Shown here: piece after piece, positions 47,701-53,700 of the stretch
Layout: every line of letters starts with the position of its first letter
Position numbering within the stretch: the stretch's first letter is position 1
From: Lineus longissimus
Taxonomy: Eukaryota; Nemertea; Pilidiophora; Heteronemertea; Lineidae
Length of the DNA: 64,000 nt
Direction of reading: 5' to 3'
Assembly: GCF_910592395.1 (NCBI RefSeq)
Contig: NC_088317.1
Span: 4,960,001-5,024,000 of the forward strand
Translations under genes and position numbers: made by a program
The notes under the pieces: generated by a model
Told to the model about the DNA's origin: nothing
Database searches by the model: none
What the model saw: only the letters and a program-made list of their open reading frames with translations

Positions 47701-50700
47701 ATAGAAGAAATTGATATGCTCAGATTTCACAAAAGGCAGACAATAGTGAAATGAACAACCAGTCCGTCTCAACCTGTCAAGCTCAGAGCGACATGCCACT
47801 CATTTTGTCATGGCGGATCACATATGTGACCCTCTCTGAGAAAACCCAGCTAAAGTTGCCTTGAACTTGGCATGTTGACACAGACTTGAGTGTTCATTTC
47901 CTTCTGTGGTCCTATTGTGAAATCGAAGTTGATCAATTTTGACTCGGATTTCATAAAAGGCCTACAATAGAGAAATAAAACAACAAGTCTGTTTCAACCT
48001 GCCAAGTTCACAGCGACTTTAGCTGGGTTTTCTCAGAGAGGGTCACATATGTGCGTGTTGCGCGCAGAGTTGTGGGTCCATGACGCACCAGTGACCAGAG
48101 AAGCAAACATTAACCCCTAATTTCCTTAGTACGCTCTGCTTCTAACATTGCTGTAACAATCGTCTGCTTGGCTGTCTCACCCTGTAGGTCATGTCTGCTG
48201 ATGGTGGCACGAACGTGGGCAAAATCTCTAAACAATGGACGGGCCTAGCGAAAGAGTTGTTTACGGACGCTGACAACTTCGGTATGACCTTCCCTATGGA
48301 TCTGGATGTCAATATCAAGGCCGTACTTCTCGGAGCCGTGTTCCTTATTGTAAGTATAGACGGAGCTGGTTTTCGCGTGATTTCATGTTTTTGTCCTTTG
48401 TAAGTTGTGGTGAAATGTGAAAATCTGAACTTAAGGTGATTTGGTTGTGATTTAGAACAGAAGTGACTATGAAAAATAAAATTTGTGAAAAATCTCAAGT
48501 TGCAAACATATAAGACCAACAAGTTATAACAATTCAGATGAGTATTTTACCACAACTTACCAAGGAATCAAAAGGAAAGACTAATTCGTAGTTTATCCAT
48601 TTCAGAAACTCTTCAGGGAATTCATGAGCCGTGCGGATCCATAATTTCAGAAATTATTCCGGAAATAATCTTATTTTGTTGGTAATCCACAGGTGTATTC
48701 TTCAGACGGTCAAACCCAGGTTGGCCGCATTTCCAAACAGTGGTCAGGTCTCATTAAGGAATTGTTCACAGACGCCGATAACTTTGGCATCACTTTCCCC
48801 GCCGACTTGGATGTCAATATAAAGGCAGTCATGCTTGGCGCGGTGTTTTTGATCGTGAGTATTGCGCTCATAGACAAATGAAGCCACGCCTATTTAGATA
48901 ACGATGATAATAAATGGCAGCGCCTATAGATCCTGATACTGTAAACCGCCAATTTTTTGCCTCTTTATTTTTCCGATTCACGAAAATTTCTGGGAAAAAA
49001 AATTTCACGATTTTTATTTTGGCTAATTACAAAATATATTCCCATTCTTCGCATGAAAAGATATTTTTGTAGTTTTTAATTCAATGAATCGCGATTATTC
49101 GCGAAATCAGGGAGAAAAAACGCCCGTGAAAATTTGGCGGTTTATCACATCTGGCAGACAGTAGCAGTACCATGTACATAACTGCTTTATCAAATGCTAA
49201 TACTTGCATTTACTTATCTGCTGTAGTCATCAGAATAACTGTGTGGGTACTGGTTACCTTTAAAATGCTGGGGCTTCAAAGAAACAAGGCAATGTGTGGG
49301 TACTGGTTACCTTTAAAACGCTGGGGCTTCAAAGAAACAAGGCAATGTGTGGGTTACTGGTTACCTTTAAAATGCTGGGGCTTCAAAGAAACAAGGCAAT
49401 GTGTGGGTACTGGTTACCTTTAAAACGCTGGGGCTTCAAAGAAACAAGGCAATGTGTGGGTACTGGTTACCTTTAAAATGCTGGGGCTTCAAAGAAACAA
49501 GGCAATGTGTGGGTACTGGTTACCTTTAAAACGCTGGGGCTTCAAAGAAACAAGGCAACGTGTGGGTTACTGGTTACCTTTAAAATGCTGGGGCTTCAAA
49601 GAAACAAGGCAATGTGTGGGTTACTGTTGCCTTCAGAATGCTGGGGCTTCAAAGAAACAAGGCAACATGTGGGTTACTGGTTACCTTTAAAATGCTGGGG
49701 CTTCAAAGAAACAAGGCAATGTGTGGGTACTGGTTACCTTTAAAACGCTGGGGCTTCAAAGAAACAAGGCAATGTGTGGGTACTGGTTACCTTTAAAATG
49801 CTGGGGCTTCAAAGAAACAAGGCAATGTGTTGGTTACTGTTGCCTTCAGAATGCTGGGGCTTCAAAGAAACAAGGCAACATGTGGGTTACTGGTTACCTT
49901 TAAAATGCTGGGGCTTCAAAGAAACAAGGCAATGTGTGGGTTACTGGTATCCTTCAGAATGCTTGGGCTTCAAAGAAACAAGGCAACGTGTGGATTACTG
50001 GCTTCCTTCAGAATGCTGGGGCTTCAAAGAAACAAGGCAACGTGTGGATTACTGGTATCCTTCAGAATGCTAGGGCTTTAAAGAAACAAGGCAATGTGTG
50101 GGTTACTGGTATCCTTCAGGATGATGGGGCTTCAAAGAAACAAGGCAACGTGTGGATTACTGGCTTCCTTCAGAATGCTGGGGCTTCAAAGAAACAAGGC
50201 AACGTGTGGATTACTGGTATCCTTCAGAATGCTGGGGCTTCTAAGAAACAAGGCAACGTGTGGGTTACTGGTATCCTTCAGAATGCTTGGGCATCTAAGA
50301 AATAAGGCAACGTGTGGGTACTGGTTGCCTTCAGAATGCTTGGGCATCTAAGAAACAAGGCAACGTGTGGGTTTAATACTGGTATCCTTCAGAGTGCTTG
50401 GGCTTCTCTGCACATAAAATAACATAACAAGCTTCTTTTTTTTCCAGGTTTGAAACAAGACGTTATAAATTTCTTGTCCTTTTCGCAGAATTTTGTCAGA
50501 AATAACCTGACATTATAACTGCACGATTGTTTTTGACATGTTTGTAATATGACCTTGTTTGTTCAGGATATGTTATACTTTGAGAAGAAGCAAGAACAAA
50601 ATTAAATGGGTGAGGAAAAATACGATGCAGCTATAAACGTCACCGGGCACAATACTAACAAGGGCATGACCTGTATTTTCCTAATATCATGTTACCACAT

Positions 50701-53700
50701 CTTGTCACGATTTTATATTGAGTTTACTGTGCACCCCTTTAGTCTTTTAGCATCCTCAGGGACCCCTTGTGTCTTGCGAGGATTGGGTGCGAGATCAGAA
50801 GGAAAGACACCAGGAATAGGAGCCAAGAGATAGTGGGCTAAATTCATAAAGGGCGTTTAAGGGTTAGACGTGTGTAACTTCTCCCTAATCAGTTTCAGGG
50901 CCTATTCATATTCTGTGAAGATTTACATAAAGGACCTGAGTATGTCTATTCAGTAGTTAAACACTGTTTTAAGCTAAACGCCCTTTATGAATTTGGCCCA
51001 GTGTCTTTTGGTGTAGAATATAAGGAGTCAAGGGTGGGCGTGGGGGTGTCCTTTGGTTGTGATCTGTCATCCTAACGTGCATGTATGTTTGGATAGGATC
51101 CAAGGATGGGCAGGTCTTCATTGGTGGAGTATGACTCCATTCCTAGACACTGGCAAAAACGTAAATGGCCACAAAGTGAAACGCTCTGCTGGTTTTATAG
51201 GTCGCTTCAACAATAGAGGTCACTGAGGGTGCTCCAGATCAGACTTTTTCCTCCAATAAAACAGCAAACTTCCCTGTTGGTCAACGTGTCTCACCCTGAC
51301 TCTCATGTTTTGTCATCCCCTTGAATATACTGTATAAACCCATGACTTTTATCAAGAATTAGTAAAGACGATTCTTTATTAAATCTTGCATGTATGTACT
51401 ACATTACCACTCATTTGAAAGGTGTCGATGAGCATTTTCTTATGATGCCATATATACCGATTGATTTTATTTTGGGGGTAAAGTAAAAAGACTTTGATAT
51501 TTTCTCAAACTTCCCCCCCCCCCGAGCTGTTCTTCAAGAGTAAATATTAATATATCTCATTCCTTCACTTTTCATTCAGGACTTCATGTTTTTCGAGGAG
51601 ACTACCAAAGATGATAATCCGATCGATTAACTGTAACATACCAATAAGGTCTAATATATAATTTTTTGGGGTACTTGGCTTTGGAAGACTGAGGAAGTCA
51701 GCAGGACTTTCAATTTGGTGTATAACTATTGTACTTGCTTAAAACTTGAGTTTTGTTCAAAAACAACATCCAAAATGACTCGAAAATAAAATCCTTAGTA
51801 ATTGCCTTCCTCAGAGTTCATTCCATGGCCACGTGTGGTTAACTCCCTCTTAATTTTTTTGGTGATCTGTGAAAATCTATTTGAGTTTGGCACAGGAGTG
51901 AAGAGATTTTACACATTTTAGTCGGTGTGGTGATGCATTTTATTAGTAGTTGGTGGAATTAGGGTGGTGATTTTTTGGTAGTGTGCACCTTTCTACCAAT
52001 GTTTATTTCTGTTAACCTGTGGGACAGATGAAAACAAGGTACACTGATGAACAATGGTATCATACATATTTCATATCCATTCCATCTCTTCTCTCCCCAG
52101 GATTATCTATATTTCGAAAAATCTGATGACAAAAATTCAGGTCCCGGTTCCCAATATCAACACTAAAGGTAGAAGACAGCGGAATACAAAATCTTGACAG
52201 TCGAGGCAAAGAATATCTTTTTTGTCAAGTGAAATTTGAAATTATTTTACATGAAAGAAAACATATGTTACCTTTAAAAAAATGCTCCACATACTTGTGA
52301 TTTTTGTCAACGTGACCCACGATCGAGATTGCATATGACAAAAATCATGGGTGCCTGCAACAAGAATCGATGATCGCCACAACCTGCAATCAATATTAAT
52401 CCGGCGCTTACCGGTTTTTCCGCAGATGAGTGATAGTTTTATCGCTCATTGCAACCATAATTGTTACAGGTTACAGCAACAAAAATCACTTGTTTGCAGG
52501 TTTGTGTCGGTGTTGCAAGTCGTGATTTGTGGTGAAAAATAAAAAAATAGATACAGTATGCCAAAAAGATATACTTTGCCGAAGGTCATGTTAAAAATAA
52601 TCCTGAAATCTAATTCTCTCTTTCTAAATATTGACTCTTACTGTTGGCCAAGTCTCTGACTATAATAATTGGTTAAAAAATATTACATCTTACACTCTGT
52701 GTTAATCTTTGTGTGACATCACCGTATCATGACTCAAGAATTTCTTCAAGGTACTATATATAATACAGTTTTATAGTGTTTCAGTTAGAAATCAGAAAAG
52801 GCAGGGCATAGACTGAAACAGGTTTGGTGCAATGCCCTGCTTCAAATGAAGATGCATTAGCCATTTCTGAAAAAAGGCAAGGCAAATAAGAAAAAAGATG
52901 GGACGCATGGTTTGCCCTGCTTAAACTCTAGCTGAAACACTGTAACTGTAATCCATGTAATGTTTGCCAAGCTAAAAATTGGCAAATTAGGTGTCCGCTA
53001 TGGGAGGTTTGTGAAAATAATCCTGTCTAATTGTTTTCATCTTTGCACACATTCCCAATCAACTACACCCATCGTAACCTAATCTTCCTCACGCACCAAT
53101 CTCTCCTCACTCTCCCCCTCTAGGACTTCATGTTCTTTGAGAAGAAAGCCGAAGATGACGATAAGGATAAGAACGACCACCATTAGGTGGCGCCACCGGT
53201 CTGCTAGGTAACACGTACCTCATGGATGCAGACCCCCATACTAAATCGCAGCTTTAGAAATTGCTTGCTTCGATTTATGACTATGGGTCGTCTTAAGCTC
53301 ATGTAAAGATTTCGACGATTGGGCACTACTAGCAAATTTGCAATCACAAAATCCAATTTCTTGAGTGTTCTCGGATTCCATTTCCATTGATTTGGTAATG
53401 TTGCAAAAAAATATGAGTTGATTTCAAGCAAGCATTTTCTAAAGCCCAGGGCCTTGACGTTTTCACTTAATTGCAATACTCCAATTTCTTTTCAATTTCT
53501 TGATATTTTGAGCACCTCTCAGATTATAATCCCTTAGTAAGACTTTGATGAACGGGTGAAATGTCTCACTGAAATCTGTATCCTCTGGAGAATGATCACT
53601 GCTGATGTCAAATAGGCCCGATGGCTCATTCGGCATTTGTGCTAACGCCAGCATTAAATCAGGTCTCACATGGCACTAACTATTCTTGGGTTGTTCAATC

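Noticed and set aside
49172-50351. Many overlapping plus-strand ORFs of 60-123 codons
   Set aside because: They are the 53-bp repeat read in three frames; no start context or domain.
53463-53669. 68-codon minus-strand ORF near the last-exon array
   Set aside because: Composition is protein-like, but there is no recognisable domain and no supporting splice or repeat context.
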